A stretch of 64,000 nt of DNA, taken from Sulfitobacter sp. F26204 (GTDB taxonomy: Bacteria; Pseudomonadota; Alphaproteobacteria; Rhodobacterales; Rhodobacteraceae). The stretch is taken from positions 186,001-250,000 of the forward strand of contig NZ_JAPMLQ010000003.1 in the NCBI RefSeq assembly GCF_026410305.1, written 5' to 3'. The notes beneath the pieces were generated by a model. The model worked only from the letters and a program-made list of their open reading frames with translations. It made no database searches and had not been told where the DNA came from. Made by a program: the position numbers and the translations under genes. This document shows positions 9,432 through 19,257 of the stretch, piece by piece (within the stretch, counting starts at the first letter, position 1; every line of letters begins with the position of its first letter).

Positions 9432-11897
9432 ATGGCCCTGATTTTTCGCTGGCTCATCCGTATTGCTGCAACTCTTGTTGTTTTGAGTGTGTTAACGATC
9501 GGTCTGGTCTACTGGCTCGCGTCGCGATCCCTGCCCGACTACACCGATGATGTCACTGTGCGCGGGCTATCGGCCCCGGTCGAGATCGTGCGCGACAATG
9601 CCAATGTGCCGCATATTTTTGGCCAATCTGATGCGGAGGTGTTTTTTGGCCTCGGATATGCCCATGCTCAGGACCGCATGTGGCAAATGACAACCCTGCG
9701 CCGCACTGCCCAAGGACGCCTGAGCGAAATATTCGGCGCGTCAACACTTGAAATCGACCGTTTGATGCGCCGGCTCGACCTTTATGCATTGTCGGTGCAA
9801 TCGGCAGAGAATCTGGACGCAAAAACCCGCGCTGCACTCGAAGCCTATTCTGCAGGGGTGAATGCAAGACTGGATCAGATCAACACCGAGGCCCTGGGCC
9901 GGGGTGCCCCGGAAATGCTGGTGTTCAATGCGCCGATGGCCCCCTGGCGGCCTGCGGATTCCGTCGCCATTACCAAGTTGATGGGGGTGCAATTGTCCGG
10001 CCATTTACAGGCCGAGGTCATCCGTGCCCGTACGTCCCTTGCTTTGGACGATCAGGACCGCCTAAGTGATATTTTACCTGATTTTCCCGGCGCGGGTGTC
10101 GCGGCCCTTCCAGAATATTCGTCGCTTTTCCCCGAGGTACGCCGTCACGCGGCCAATATTCCCCTGAACCCGCATCCGCTGTCACCGTTCAAGGATTTGG
10201 CGTTTGCAGGAGCGTCGAATGCCTGGGCTGCGGCACCATCCCGTTCTGCCTCTGGTGGCACGCTATTGGCCAATGATCCTCATCTTGGGTTTACCGCTCC
10301 CGCGATCTGGTACCTCGCACGATTGCAACTGAAATCGGGCGATGTGATCGGTGGTACAATTCCGGGCATGCCGGTGATCCTGACAGGGCGAAGTGACGCG
10401 CTGGGATGGGGGCTGACCTCTGCTTATCTGGACGATCAAGATGTCCATATCGAAGAGATCAACCCCGATAATGGTGAACAATATCGCAGTCTCGACGGTT
10501 TCAAAAATTTCATCTCTCGGCCGTCAATCATCACTGTCAAGGATGCTGATCCTGTGACATTGACCCTGCGTTGGACTGAAAATGGTCCCGTCTTGCCCGG
10601 CTCACATTACAATCTCGCCAGCATCACACCGCCCGGTCATGTTGTCTCTCTGAACTGGACGATCCTGTCGCCGCACGACACCTCATTGTCAGCGGCCATG
10701 GCGCTGATGGAGGCCAAATCCGTCGAAGAAGGTATCAAGGCAACTGAAACCTACATCGCCCCCGCGCAAAACCTGACGCTGGTAGATCATGAAAACATCG
10801 CAATGAAGATGATCGGGGCGATGCCGCGCCGCGATGCGGGTCACCAAAGCCAGGGGCGCATGCCCTCCCCTGGATGGATCGCAGCCAACCGCTGGCAGGG
10901 AATGTTGCCCTATTCCGCCAATCCTGAATTTGTTGCCCCTGCAGGGGGCATTCTTGGCAATACCAACAACAAGATTGTGGACCGGCCATTTCCCAATCAT
11001 GTCTCTTTTGTCTGGGGCGACACTCAGCGCGTCCAGCGCTGGCAACGTCTGATGCAAAATCGTCAGGTCCATACCCGCGACAGCTTTATCGAAGCACAGC
11101 TTGATACCGTCAGCTTCACCGCGCGTTCACTGTTGCCGTTGATCGGGGCCGAACTCTGGTTCACAGGAGAAGCCGCCCCCGAGGGCACCGCGGAACGTCA
11201 GAGGCAGCGGGCCCTGATCCTTTTGGCGGGCTGGTCTGGTGAAATGAACGAACATATGCCAGAGCCGCTGATCTATGCGGCATGGCTGCGCAGTTTGCAG
11301 GAACGTCTGATCCAGGACGAGCTTGGTCCACTCGCAGAAGAGTTCGACCATGTAGAGCCACTGTTCATCGAACGGGTGTTTCGTGATGTAAACGGAGCGT
11401 CTGTCTGGTGCGATGTGCGGCAGTCGGCACGTGTTGAAGATTGTGCAGAAATGGCGCGTCTGGCATTGGATGATGCCCTGTTGTGGATCAATGAAACCTG
11501 GGGTCCCCAACTTGAAAGCCTGCGTTGGGGGGATGCCCATCAGGCGACGCATGATCATCAGGTACTGGGCGATGTGCCGATTTTAAGGTATTTTGTGAAT
11601 ATTCATCAGTCAACTTCCGGCGGCGATAACACGCTGTTGCGGGGCCGCACCAAAGGCAGCGGAAAAAACCCGTTTTATAATGTACATGGTGCCGGCTATC
11701 GCGGTGTCTACGATTTTGCGGATCCGGATTCGTCGGTTTTTGTGACCTCGACAGGCCAATCGGGACATTTCCTGTCGCGCCATTATGATGATTTGGCTCA
11801 GCTATGGCGCCGCGGCGAATATATTCCGATGTCGCTTGATGCAGACCTTGCAAGGGCGGCATCCGTGGGAGTGACCACTTTGCGACCGGCAGACTGA
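9432..11897 (+). CDS. penicillin acylase-family N-terminal nucleophile hydrolase
   Basis: An 821-aa precursor of the penicillin G/acyl-homoserine-lactone acylase family, periplasmic enzymes that hydrolyse amide bonds and mature by self-cleavage into alpha and beta chains. The N-terminus has a hydrophobic signal or anchor (about residues 4-30). The beta-chain N-terminal nucleophile is Ser262 in GASNAWAA, the expected cleavage point; [10 protein letters not shown] and downstream NNKIVDRPF are further family segments. The ATG follows CGGAGCG. The stop overlaps the rluE start (TGATG), so the two are co-translated. The substrate, whether a signal lactone, an antibiotic or another amide, is not predictable from sequence. 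Confidence 0.88.
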   Translation: MALIFRWLIRIAATLVVLSVLTIGLVYWLASRSLPDYTDDVTVRGLSAPVEIVRDNANVPHIFGQSDAEVFFGLGYAHAQDRMWQMTTLRRTAQGRLSEIFGASTLEIDRLMRRLDLYALSVQSAENLDAKTRAALEAYSAGVNARLDQINTEALGRGAPEMLVFNAPMAPWRPADSVAITKLMGVQLSGHLQAEVIRARTSLALDDQDRLSDILPDFPGAGVAALPEYSSLFPEVRRHAANIPLNPHPLSPFKDLAFAGASNAWAAAPSRSASGGTLLANDPHLGFTAPAIWYLARLQLKSGDVIGGTIPGMPVILTGRSDALGWGLTSAYLDDQDVHIEEINPDNGEQYRSLDGFKNFISRPSIITVKDADPVTLTLRWTENGPVLPGSHYNLASITPPGHVVSLNWTILSPHDTSLSAAMALMEAKSVEEGIKATETYIAPAQNLTLVDHENIAMKMIGAMPRRDAGHQSQGRMPSPGWIAANRWQGMLPYSANPEFVAPAGGILGNTNNKIVDRPFPNHVSFVWGDTQRVQRWQRLMQNRQVHTRDSFIEAQLDTVSFTARSLLPLIGAELWFTGEAAPEGTAERQRQRALILLAGWSGEMNEHMPEPLIYAAWLRSLQERLIQDELGPLAEEFDHVEPLFIERVFRDVNGASVWCDVRQSARVEDCAEMARLALDDALLWINETWGPQLESLRWGDAHQATHDHQVLGDVPILRYFVNIHQSTSGGDNTLLRGRTKGSGKNPFYNVHGAGYRGVYDFADPDSSVFVTSTGQSGHFLSRHYDDLAQLWRRGEYIPMSLDADLARAASVGVTTLRPAD

Positions 11898-12460
11898 TGG
11901 AGCGCGTTATCCTCTTTAACAAACCCTATGGGGTGTTGTCGCAGTTTACAGACAAGGGCACCGAAGGTTCCCCCCGCCCGACTCTGTCCACCTTCATCGA
12001 CGTGCCCGGCTTTTATCCGGCCGGACGGTTGGACAAGGACAGCGAAGGATTGTTGTTGCTGACAGACAACGGTGCTTTACAGGCGCGGATCGCGCATCCG
12101 AAGTACAAACGACCAAAGACCTATCTCGTTCAGGTGGAAGGCACAGTAGACGAAGCTGCGTTGGACCCATTGCGCAAAGGAGTCGTGCTCAAGGATGGTA
12201 AGACCGCACCGGCAGAAATCACCCGTATTGATGTGCCGGACGGCCTATGGGAACGCGACCCGCCTGTGCGTTTTCGCAAGACTGTCCCTGACGCCTGGCT
12301 TAGGATCACTATCCGTGAAGGGCGCAATCGCCAAGTTCGCCGTATGACAGCTCATGTCGGATTGCCGACCCTGCGACTGATCCGGTACAGCATCGCCGGT
12401 TGGTCGTTGAACGATCTGCGACCGGGTGCCTGGCGTTGGGCCTCTGAAACCGGGGCTTAG
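11897..12460 (+). CDS. rluE: 23S rRNA pseudouridine synthase RluE-like
   Basis: A 187-aa RsuA-family pseudouridine synthase. The catalytic aspartate is Asp46 in [15 protein letters not shown], and the C-terminal half has the family [16 protein letters not shown] block. N-terminal [13 protein letters not shown] and RNPPV-like [11 protein letters not shown] segments match E. coli RluE, which modifies U2457 in the peptidyl-transferase region of 23S rRNA. There is no S4 domain, as expected for RluE. The start overlaps the acylase stop by one base. It converges on hflX with 13 bases between stops. Confidence 0.9.
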   Translation: MERVILFNKPYGVLSQFTDKGTEGSPRPTLSTFIDVPGFYPAGRLDKDSEGLLLLTDNGALQARIAHPKYKRPKTYLVQVEGTVDEAALDPLRKGVVLKDGKTAPAEITRIDVPDGLWERDPPVRFRKTVPDAWLRITIREGRNRQVRRMTAHVGLPTLRLIRYSIAGWSLNDLRPGAWRWASETGA

Positions 12461-12473
12461 ACTGCCATCCTTG

Positions 12474-13772
12474 TTAGAGCTGTTGAAATTGCGCTTCCTG
12501 CTTGGCGGACCAGCGCACTGTCAGGTCAAACCCGTCATCGGTTTGTGCTTCCTTCAGCACAACATCCTGTGCAAACAGCCAGGCCCGTTTCTTGCCTTCG
12601 GCAAAAGTCAGTATCACTTCCGCCTCACGCACTGCGCCTTGCAACGCCTCGGCAACCAGCGCTTGTAACCGATCCAGGCCTTCGCCAGTGATCGCAGAAA
12701 TCGCCATGACATCGTCGTTGCGCTCTGCACGCGCGCGCATGGCATCCGCCGCCTCTGCCGGCAGCAGGTCTATCTTGTTCCATATTTCATAGGATGGCGT
12801 GTCCTTGGACACACCCAGCGTTGTCATGATCTCGCGCACATCGTGGGCTTGTTCTTCGGTTTCGGCATGGCTTATGTCACGGACATGCAGGATAATGTCA
12901 GCGGCCAGAACCTCTTCCAAGGTGGCACGAAAGGCAGCAACCAGCTCTGTCGGAAGGTCCGAGATGAAACCAACGGTGTCAGACAGGATGATCTCAGGCC
13001 CGTCGGGCAAGACAAGGCTGCGCATTGTGGGGTCCAACGTCGCAAAAAGCATGTCCTTGGCCATCACATCCGCACCGGTCAATCTGTTGAACAGAGTAGA
13101 TTTTCCCGCGTTGGTATAACCGACCAGAGCGACGATTGGATAGGGTACCTTGGCACGGGCTGCACGGTGCAGGCTTCGGGTTTTTACAACCTTGTCCAAC
13201 TGACGGCGCAACCGCACCAATTGTTCATCAATCGCCCGGCGGTCAGATTCGATTTGCGTTTCGCCGGGACCGCCGACAAAACCAAGCCCCCCGCGCTGGC
13301 GTTCCAGGTGCGTCCAGGCCCGAACCAGACGCGTGCGCTGGTAGTTGAGCGCAGCCATTTCAACCTGCAAGACACCCTCTCGGGTCGCAGCACGATCGCT
13401 GAAAATTTCGAGGATCAAGCCGGTTCTGTCCAGCAGCTTCACGCCCCATGCTTTTTCAAGGTTGCGTTGCTGCACCGGGCTGACATGGCCATCGACCAGA
13501 ACCAGTTCAACCTCGTTTTCTTCAAGCAGATCATGGACTTCATTGATCTTGCCCTTGCCAAACAATTTGCCTGCATCGACCTTGCGCAAGGGCACTATGT
13601 CGGCACCGACAACCTCAATCGCGGGTAAAGCCCGAGCGAGAGAGACCGCCTCCGCCAGGGCAGGTACAGGGTCGCGTCTGTCGGGATTGCTGCGGATGTC
13701 AGGATGCAGCACCCAAGCGCGCGTAATACGGGGACCGTCACTGTCGTCAATCTGAAAGGCCGCTTTGCTCAA
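12474..13772 (-). CDS. hflX: ribosome-associated GTPase HflX
   Basis: A 432-aa GTPase that binds the 50S subunit and splits stalled or hibernating ribosomes. The N-terminal ATP-binding-like domain is followed by a basic helical linker with [15 protein letters not shown], then the G domain: G1 GYTNAGKST (near residue 219), G3 DTVGF, and a NKxD-equivalent NKIDLL. The start is TTG at 13772, overlapping the hfq stop (TTGA), so hfq and hflX are translationally coupled, the same pair as in many proteobacteria. Confidence 0.95.
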   Translation of the reverse strand: MSKAAFQIDDSDGPRITRAWVLHPDIRSNPDRRDPVPALAEAVSLARALPAIEVVGADIVPLRKVDAGKLFGKGKINEVHDLLEENEVELVLVDGHVSPVQQRNLEKAWGVKLLDRTGLILEIFSDRAATREGVLQVEMAALNYQRTRLVRAWTHLERQRGGLGFVGGPGETQIESDRRAIDEQLVRLRRQLDKVVKTRSLHRAARAKVPYPIVALVGYTNAGKSTLFNRLTGADVMAKDMLFATLDPTMRSLVLPDGPEIILSDTVGFISDLPTELVAAFRATLEEVLAADIILHVRDISHAETEEQAHDVREIMTTLGVSKDTPSYEIWNKIDLLPAEAADAMRARAERNDDVMAISAITGEGLDRLQALVAEALQGAVREAEVILTFAEGKKRAWLFAQDVVLKEAQTDDGFDLTVRWSAKQEAQFQQL

Positions 13773-14008
13773 GAAGCGTTTTCGCCCTCATATAAACTTA
13801 TGGGTTGGCTTGGCATGATGGTGGAAATGGCATGTTTATAAACAAGCTGGGATTGGCCATCACGACGCAGCAATACGCAAAAATTATCAAACCAGGTGAT
13901 CACACCCTGCAGTTTGACGCCATTGATCAGGAAGATCGTTACCGGTACCTTTGTTTTACGCACATGGTTCAGGAACGCATCCTGAAGGTTCTGTCTGTCA
14001 GACGCCAT
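13769..14008 (-). CDS. hfq: RNA chaperone Hfq
   Basis: A 79-aa Sm-like protein that forms a hexameric ring and pairs small RNAs with mRNAs. Sm1 is seen in [18 protein letters not shown] and Sm2 in the YKHAISTI segment. The start at 14008 gives [15 protein letters not shown], the family N-terminus; a longer in-frame extension to 14068 is unlikely. The C-terminal tail is very short, as usual in alphaproteobacteria. It precedes hflX with a 4-nt overlap. Confidence 0.97.
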   Translation of the reverse strand: MASDRQNLQDAFLNHVRKTKVPVTIFLINGVKLQGVITWFDNFCVLLRRDGQSQLVYKHAISTIMPSQPISLYEGENAS

Positions 14009-14176
14009 TGATGTTCTCGCTTCTTTTTTTCTTTCTGGCACCCGCGGACCGGGCTCCCCCATTTGCATGACTATGACGATGGGCGACGGGAGTTTCCAGC
14101 CCCAATGTCTACAATAAAGCTACTTTCGACGCCATTCAGTGTCAGGCTTGCAACATGCCTGATCACATCTACCGTA

Positions 14177-15715
14177 TTACGCCCGCCATAAGTCTGGCGT
14201 CAAAAGCGCGATGATCGCCAGTGTTTCGAGACGCCCAAGCACCATTGCACAACTCAGGATGGCCTTGGCCACGGGGGTGAGCTCAATCAGTTTGATTGGC
14301 GCATCTGCTGCATATTGCGTCAGCGGGCCGGTTGTCGACAGGCTGGCGACGGATAGAACGAGGGCCTGTTCAAAACTGCTCCCTGTCAATGTCAAAAGCA
14401 GCATGATCGCAGCGAGTGACAGGGCAAACAGCATGAAGAATATCCACGCAATGAAGGCACCGTTGCTTTGCAACCGCCGCCGCGCCGCGCCTGCCCCGCT
14501 GACAGAGTTGGGGTGAACCAGTCGCTCCATCTCGCGGGTTCCGTTGACGTATAGCGCAAACACGCGCAACAGTTTGACACCACCCGCCGTGGTCGCAACA
14601 CCGCCACCGGTCAAGGCCAGTCCCATCAGCACAAGCCCCGGTGTATTCAGCCCCGACCAGTCCTGTGCATCAATCCAGTGCTCCGACACAAAGCCAGTGG
14701 TTGTCAGAAACGACAGCACGGTAAAGGCAGAACCCCACAACGCATAAGCCGCATCAGACAGGTTTTCCATCGCGGCAACGTCGATGGCCCCCAGAAAATG
14801 GCGCACAAAGAGAAAAAGCGGCACAGCCAGAACGACGAATATCCCGATGCGGAATTCGGGATCGGTAGGCAATCCACCCTGAGTCGCAGTGATGGTATCT
14901 TTGGAAAAGGTCAGGCGCGACAGGGCAAAGAGCATGAACAACATCATCACCGCTTCGCCCGTCACTCCAATGTTGGCGTTTTCCACGCCTCCCACAGGGG
15001 AAATGCCCGAAGTCGCCATGACAGACATGGCATGACAGAGTGCAACCAAGGGATTGTCGCCGCCGCCCATCAACAACAGCCACAGTAACAGGGTCAGGCC
15101 TGCGTAAATTGGAAAAAGTGCGCGTGTCACGCGTAACACTCTCAGTCGGGCGGCCATGGGAGTCATGCGGTTTGTTTCGCTCATTTCACGCTGCCCTGGT
15201 TCAGCCTGTGCAGTTACTTCAAATCCGCCCAGGTGCAGCGGTGCCAAGATGGCCGAGGCAGCAACCCACATCAACAATCCGCCCATCCAGCCAACCTGCG
15301 CGCGCCACAGGTGCAGGGTGTTGCTCAGGCGTTCAGGGTCCTGAAACATCGTCGCGCCAGTGGTTGTCAGGGCGCTGACCATCTCAAAATAGACATTGAT
15401 AAAACGCGTTGTGGGCAATGCCTCCACAAAGGGAACGGCAAAGTAAACCGGCAAGAATACAAAGGCGGAGAACAAGGAAAGAAGCGGTCCAAGCGCGCTG
15501 GGTTGATAGCGCCTGCCATTCATCACTGCCGCCAGCATGATAAACAGGATCAATCCCAACAACCCGGAATAGAAAAACGAACGCGACCCTTCGTGGTCAC
15601 CGACAACAATGCCATATACCGAAGGCACCAGCATCGAAGCGGCGGCAATGCCGAACAGTTGCAAAAAAAATGGCAAATGCAACAGTTCGCGGCGCATATA
15701 GCTTTGTTTGCTCAC
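14177..15715 (-). CDS. trkH: potassium uptake protein TrkH
   Basis: A 512-aa integral membrane subunit of the Trk potassium-uptake system. Hydrophobic segments occur throughout, and the repeated pore-loop pattern is visible, for example SALTTTGATMF near residue 115 and TTTGFVSEHW further on. The start is a GTG at 15715 with GAGG seven bases upstream; ATG at 15697 is an alternative. It lies 15 bases after trkA on the same strand, giving channel and regulatory subunits in one operon. Confidence 0.95.
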   Translation of the reverse strand: MSKQSYMRRELLHLPFFLQLFGIAAASMLVPSVYGIVVGDHEGSRSFFYSGLLGLILFIMLAAVMNGRRYQPSALGPLLSLFSAFVFLPVYFAVPFVEALPTTRFINVYFEMVSALTTTGATMFQDPERLSNTLHLWRAQVGWMGGLLMWVAASAILAPLHLGGFEVTAQAEPGQREMSETNRMTPMAARLRVLRVTRALFPIYAGLTLLLWLLLMGGGDNPLVALCHAMSVMATSGISPVGGVENANIGVTGEAVMMLFMLFALSRLTFSKDTITATQGGLPTDPEFRIGIFVVLAVPLFLFVRHFLGAIDVAAMENLSDAAYALWGSAFTVLSFLTTTGFVSEHWIDAQDWSGLNTPGLVLMGLALTGGGVATTAGGVKLLRVFALYVNGTREMERLVHPNSVSGAGAARRRLQSNGAFIAWIFFMLFALSLAAIMLLLTLTGSSFEQALVLSVASLSTTGPLTQYAADAPIKLIELTPVAKAILSCAMVLGRLETLAIIALLTPDLWRA

Positions 15716-15730
15716 CCCGTTGCCTCGCTC

Positions 15731-17107
15731 TTAGAAAAAGTCGATCGAGACTTGCAAAAGCTGCTCAACCCGCGGCACATCCTCGGCCAATGCAAAGACG
15801 GCGATGACGTCGCCTTCTTCAATACGGGTATTGCCCAGCGGGCGCACCACCTTGTCCCCTTTACGCATCATCCCCACCAGCACGCCTTCGGGGAAATCCA
15901 CCTCGGCCACTGTCTTGCCTGCGATTGGCGAGGTTGACAATACTTCCGCCTCGATCACTTCGGCTTCGGCATCACCGATCGAATAAACTGCACGCACGCG
16001 GCCATGACGGATGTGGCGCAGGATCGATGAGACCGTCGTGGCACGGGGGTTGATGTAGGCGTCGATGCCCAGCGGCGTCATCAGCGGCACCAGCGTCGGA
16101 TCATTGATCAGCGCAATCACATAAGGACACCCCTCCGCCTTGGCCCGGACACAGGCCAGCATATTGGTTTTGTCGTCATCGGTAATTGCAAGCATTGCAT
16201 CAGCGCGCGCAATGCCCGCTTCGGCCAGGAGCGCCGCGTCGAGCCCGTCACCGTGCAACACGATGGTACGCTCCAGACCTTCTGCGGCGCGTTCCGCATG
16301 ATAGCGGTTCTTTTCAATCATCTTGGTACGAATACGCCGTGCGTCCGTTTCCAAATGTTGCGCAACGGTCAAGCCTACATTGCCGCCCCCAACCAGGACG
16401 ACACGTTCCTGTTTGGAGGTCTTCTTGCCAAAAATTTCCAGGGTGCGGGCAATATCGTCACGATGACTGAAGATGTAGCAATCATCACCGACAAACAATT
16501 GGTCCTTGGCTTCCGGGGTGAACAACGTGCCATCCCGACGCACGCCGACAACGACCGCCCGCAGCGTTGAAAACAGATCGGTCAACTGGCGCAAGGGGGT
16601 GTTCACGATCGGGCAATGTTCCTCGATGGTGATCCCCATCAGATGCGCCATCCCTTCCAGAAAAACCTCTGTGTCAAAAGACTGCGGCGCCGAGAGTCGT
16701 TGCAAGGCGGCGGCGGCCACTTCCTTTTCGGGGCTGATCACCACGTCGATCGGCATGTGATCGCGGCGGTACAGATCAGAATAGATGGCATCCAGATAGG
16801 ATTGGCTGCGCAGGCGAGCGATCTTGCGATTAATGCCAAACACAGAATGAGCGACCTGGCAGGTCACCATGTTGACCTCATCCGAATGGGTCGCCGCGAT
16901 GATCATTTCGGCGTCGCGCGCACCGGCCCGATCCAGAACATCCGGATAGCTGGCAAAGCCGGCGATCCCCTGCACATCAAGCGTATCAGTGGCGCGGCGC
17001 ACAAGATCGGCGTTGCTGTCCACAACCGTGACATCGTTACGTTCGCCACTCAGATGGCGGGCAATCTGCCAACCGACCTGTCCTGCACCACAAATGATTA
17101 CTTTCAT
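15731..17107 (-). CDS. trkA: Trk system potassium regulatory protein TrkA
   Basis: A 458-aa cytosolic subunit with two tandem RCK domains that bind NAD(H) or nucleotides and gate TrkH. The first Rossmann motif is ICGAGQVGWQIARHLS at the N-terminus and the second is VLVGGGNVGLTVAQHLE near residue 235; each is followed by a TrkA-C domain, the last ending near EGDVIAVFAL. The length is that of full double-domain TrkA. It precedes trkH in the same direction and follows the ntr cluster in gene order. Confidence 0.96.
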   Translation of the reverse strand: MKVIICGAGQVGWQIARHLSGERNDVTVVDSNADLVRRATDTLDVQGIAGFASYPDVLDRAGARDAEMIIAATHSDEVNMVTCQVAHSVFGINRKIARLRSQSYLDAIYSDLYRRDHMPIDVVISPEKEVAAAALQRLSAPQSFDTEVFLEGMAHLMGITIEEHCPIVNTPLRQLTDLFSTLRAVVVGVRRDGTLFTPEAKDQLFVGDDCYIFSHRDDIARTLEIFGKKTSKQERVVLVGGGNVGLTVAQHLETDARRIRTKMIEKNRYHAERAAEGLERTIVLHGDGLDAALLAEAGIARADAMLAITDDDKTNMLACVRAKAEGCPYVIALINDPTLVPLMTPLGIDAYINPRATTVSSILRHIRHGRVRAVYSIGDAEAEVIEAEVLSTSPIAGKTVAEVDFPEGVLVGMMRKGDKVVRPLGNTRIEEGDVIAVFALAEDVPRVEQLLQVSIDFF

Positions 17108-17264
17108 ACGCGGTCCCTTACGCTGAATTTGGTACGCGGTCCAAGCGGATTGACCGTTTTACGGCCTTGGGCTTGGGGGTATCGTTGGTTAGAGGGTATG
17201 TGCGCATTCAAGGCAAGGGTCAATTGCGTTGCACAAAGCCGCAATAAGCGACAATAATGACGAC

Positions 17265-17738
17265 ATGAAACATCTCAGGCTTTACCCTACCCTGCTGGCC
17301 GTGTTTGTGCTGGGCTGCGCCCCGCTTGAAACCTATTACAAGCCCGGCGCATCTGTTGCGATGCTCAACCGTGACACGACCGCCTGCGAGGTCAAAGCAC
17401 TCAAGGATGTACCCGCATCGTTCCAGGTCCGGCGCCGTCCTGCGATCTTTGTGCCAGGCAACCGAAGTTGTGATGCGGCGGGAAATTGTACCGGTTATCA
17501 GGGGTATTACATTCCCGGAGGTGTCGAAAGTTACGATCCGAACCTCGCGCTGCGAGGCCGCGTTGAAAAACAATGCATGGCCGACAAAGGCTATGCGCCA
17601 GTGACGATCCCGCCCTGCCCTGACAGCGTTGCCAAAGCAGCGCCAACTGCTGCCACCTCCCGCCTGCCGAATTTGACAGGCAAGTCTTGCGTGATCCGCA
17701 ATTCAGATGGCACCTTCCAAATCGTAACCCGTGGCTGA
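17265..17738 (+). CDS. hypothetical lipoprotein
   Basis: A 157-aa protein with a signal peptide and lipobox (LLAVFVLGC), so probably anchored in a membrane facing the periplasm. The mature part has several cysteines (CDAAGNC, CMADKGY, PPCPDS) that may form disulfides, and a tyrosine/glycine-rich YQGYYIPGGV segment. The start at 17265 is chosen to place the signal peptide at the N-terminus; an upstream in-frame ATG at 17229 adds a charged leader. I do not recognise a named family. It is a single gene convergent with ntrX. Confidence 0.7.
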   Translation: MKHLRLYPTLLAVFVLGCAPLETYYKPGASVAMLNRDTTACEVKALKDVPASFQVRRRPAIFVPGNRSCDAAGNCTGYQGYYIPGGVESYDPNLALRGRVEKQCMADKGYAPVTIPPCPDSVAKAAPTAATSRLPNLTGKSCVIRNSDGTFQIVTRG

Positions 17739-17844
17739 ATAACGGCCCGAGGGCGCTTGAGGCCAGACCTGACGCGATTGGCGGGCAATCTGACAGCAGC
17801 CAAAAGCCGCTGCCGTCCAAGTTCCGCGGGTACACAGATTGCGG

Positions 17845-19257
17845 TTATCCCTGGGCCTCAGCGTCTTCGTCCACATGGGCTACACGCACGCCGGATTTGG
17901 CGCTTGTCACCACACCCAGGGATTTCAGCTTGCGATGCAAGGCCGATCTCTCCATCCCGACAAAATTCGCAGTGCGCGAAATATTACCACCAAAGCGGTT
18001 GATCTGTGTCAGCAGGTATTCCCTTTCAAAGGCTTCTCGGGCTTCACGCAGTGGCAGGGTGGCCAAGGCCGAGGACAGGACAACACGACCGTCCTCCTCG
18101 TTGCGATCGTCTTCGCCGGGCAATTCGCGAGCTTCGATCGGACCGGTACCATCACCCAGGATCAAAACGCGCTCAACTAGGTTTTTCAACTGGCGTACGT
18201 TGCCGGGCCAGACCATGGTTTGCATCAAAGCAATCGCATCATCGCTAAGCGAGCGTTGCGGCAATCCCTGCGACTGGTTGAATTCACTGATGAAATGCTC
18301 AGCAAGCAAGGGTATGTCCTCGCGTCGTTCTTCCAGCGAGGGCACGGCGATTGGAACAACATTCAGCCGGTGGAACAACTCCTGACGAAAGGTCTCTGCT
18401 TCGATTGCCGCTTCGAGGTTCTTGTTGGTCGAAGAGATCACACGCAGATCGACGCGCACCTTGTCGTTGCCACCGACCCGGGTAAATTGTTGATCCACCA
18501 AAACCCGCAGGATCTTGGATTGTGTGCCCAAAGGCATGTCTGCAACCTCGTCGAAATAGACGACGCCTCCATGTGCTTGCTCCAACAGACCGGGTTCGAC
18601 ACCACGATCCGCACTTTCGCGGCCAAACAGCACTTCTTCCATGTTCTCAGGTTCGACACCTGCACAGTTTACCGTCACGAATGGGGCATCGGCGCGGGCG
18701 GAATGGGCATGGATATAGCGTGCTGCGACTTCCTTTCCCGCACCCGCAGGACCGGTCAACATGACGCGGCCATTGGATTTCGTGACCTTGTCGAGCTGGT
18801 TCAACAGACCGCGAAAGGCCGCCGACTGGCCCAGCATTTCGGCGCTGCTGACTTCACGCCGCTTGAGGCTCTGGTTTTCGCGGCGCAGGCGCGAGGTTTC
18901 CATCGCGCGCCGGATCACGACCAACAACTGGTCGATGTTAAAAGGCTTTTCAATAAAGTCATAGGCACCCTGCCGGATTGCCGCCACCGCGATCTCGATG
19001 TTGCCATGACCCGATATAATCACGACCGGCACATCAGGGTTGTCACGTTTCACGGTTTTCAGGATGTCAATCCCATCCATCCGACTGTCCTTGAGCCAAA
19101 TATCAAGGATCATCAAAGCAGGAGGTTCAGTGTTGATTGCCGCCATCGCATCATCCGAATTTCCTGCAAGACGGGTGGCAAAGCCTTCGTCTTCCAGAAT
19201 ATCCGAGATCAATTCGCGAATATCGCGTTCATCATCGACGATCAGAATATCACTCAT
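17845..19257 (-). CDS. ntrX: response regulator NtrX
   Basis: A 470-aa AAA+ response regulator paired with NtrY. The receiver domain carries the phosphoacceptor Asp52 in LDIWLKD; the AAA+ domain has Walker A GPAGAGKE (about 169-176) and Walker B VVYFDEVAD (about 232-240); the C-terminus has a Fis-type helix-turn-helix ending in ALHRKLKSLG. The sigma54-contact loop GAFTGA is absent: residues 213-222 read ESADRGVEPG. NtrX in this group therefore probably does not act through sigma54. The start overlaps ntrY by eight bases. The NtrYX pair is linked to nitrogen, redox and envelope control in alphaproteobacteria. Confidence 0.95.
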   Translation of the reverse strand: MSDILIVDDERDIRELISDILEDEGFATRLAGNSDDAMAAINTEPPALMILDIWLKDSRMDGIDILKTVKRDNPDVPVVIISGHGNIEIAVAAIRQGAYDFIEKPFNIDQLLVVIRRAMETSRLRRENQSLKRREVSSAEMLGQSAAFRGLLNQLDKVTKSNGRVMLTGPAGAGKEVAARYIHAHSARADAPFVTVNCAGVEPENMEEVLFGRESADRGVEPGLLEQAHGGVVYFDEVADMPLGTQSKILRVLVDQQFTRVGGNDKVRVDLRVISSTNKNLEAAIEAETFRQELFHRLNVVPIAVPSLEERREDIPLLAEHFISEFNQSQGLPQRSLSDDAIALMQTMVWPGNVRQLKNLVERVLILGDGTGPIEARELPGEDDRNEEDGRVVLSSALATLPLREAREAFEREYLLTQINRFGGNISRTANFVGMERSALHRKLKSLGVVTSAKSGVRVAHVDEDAEAQG

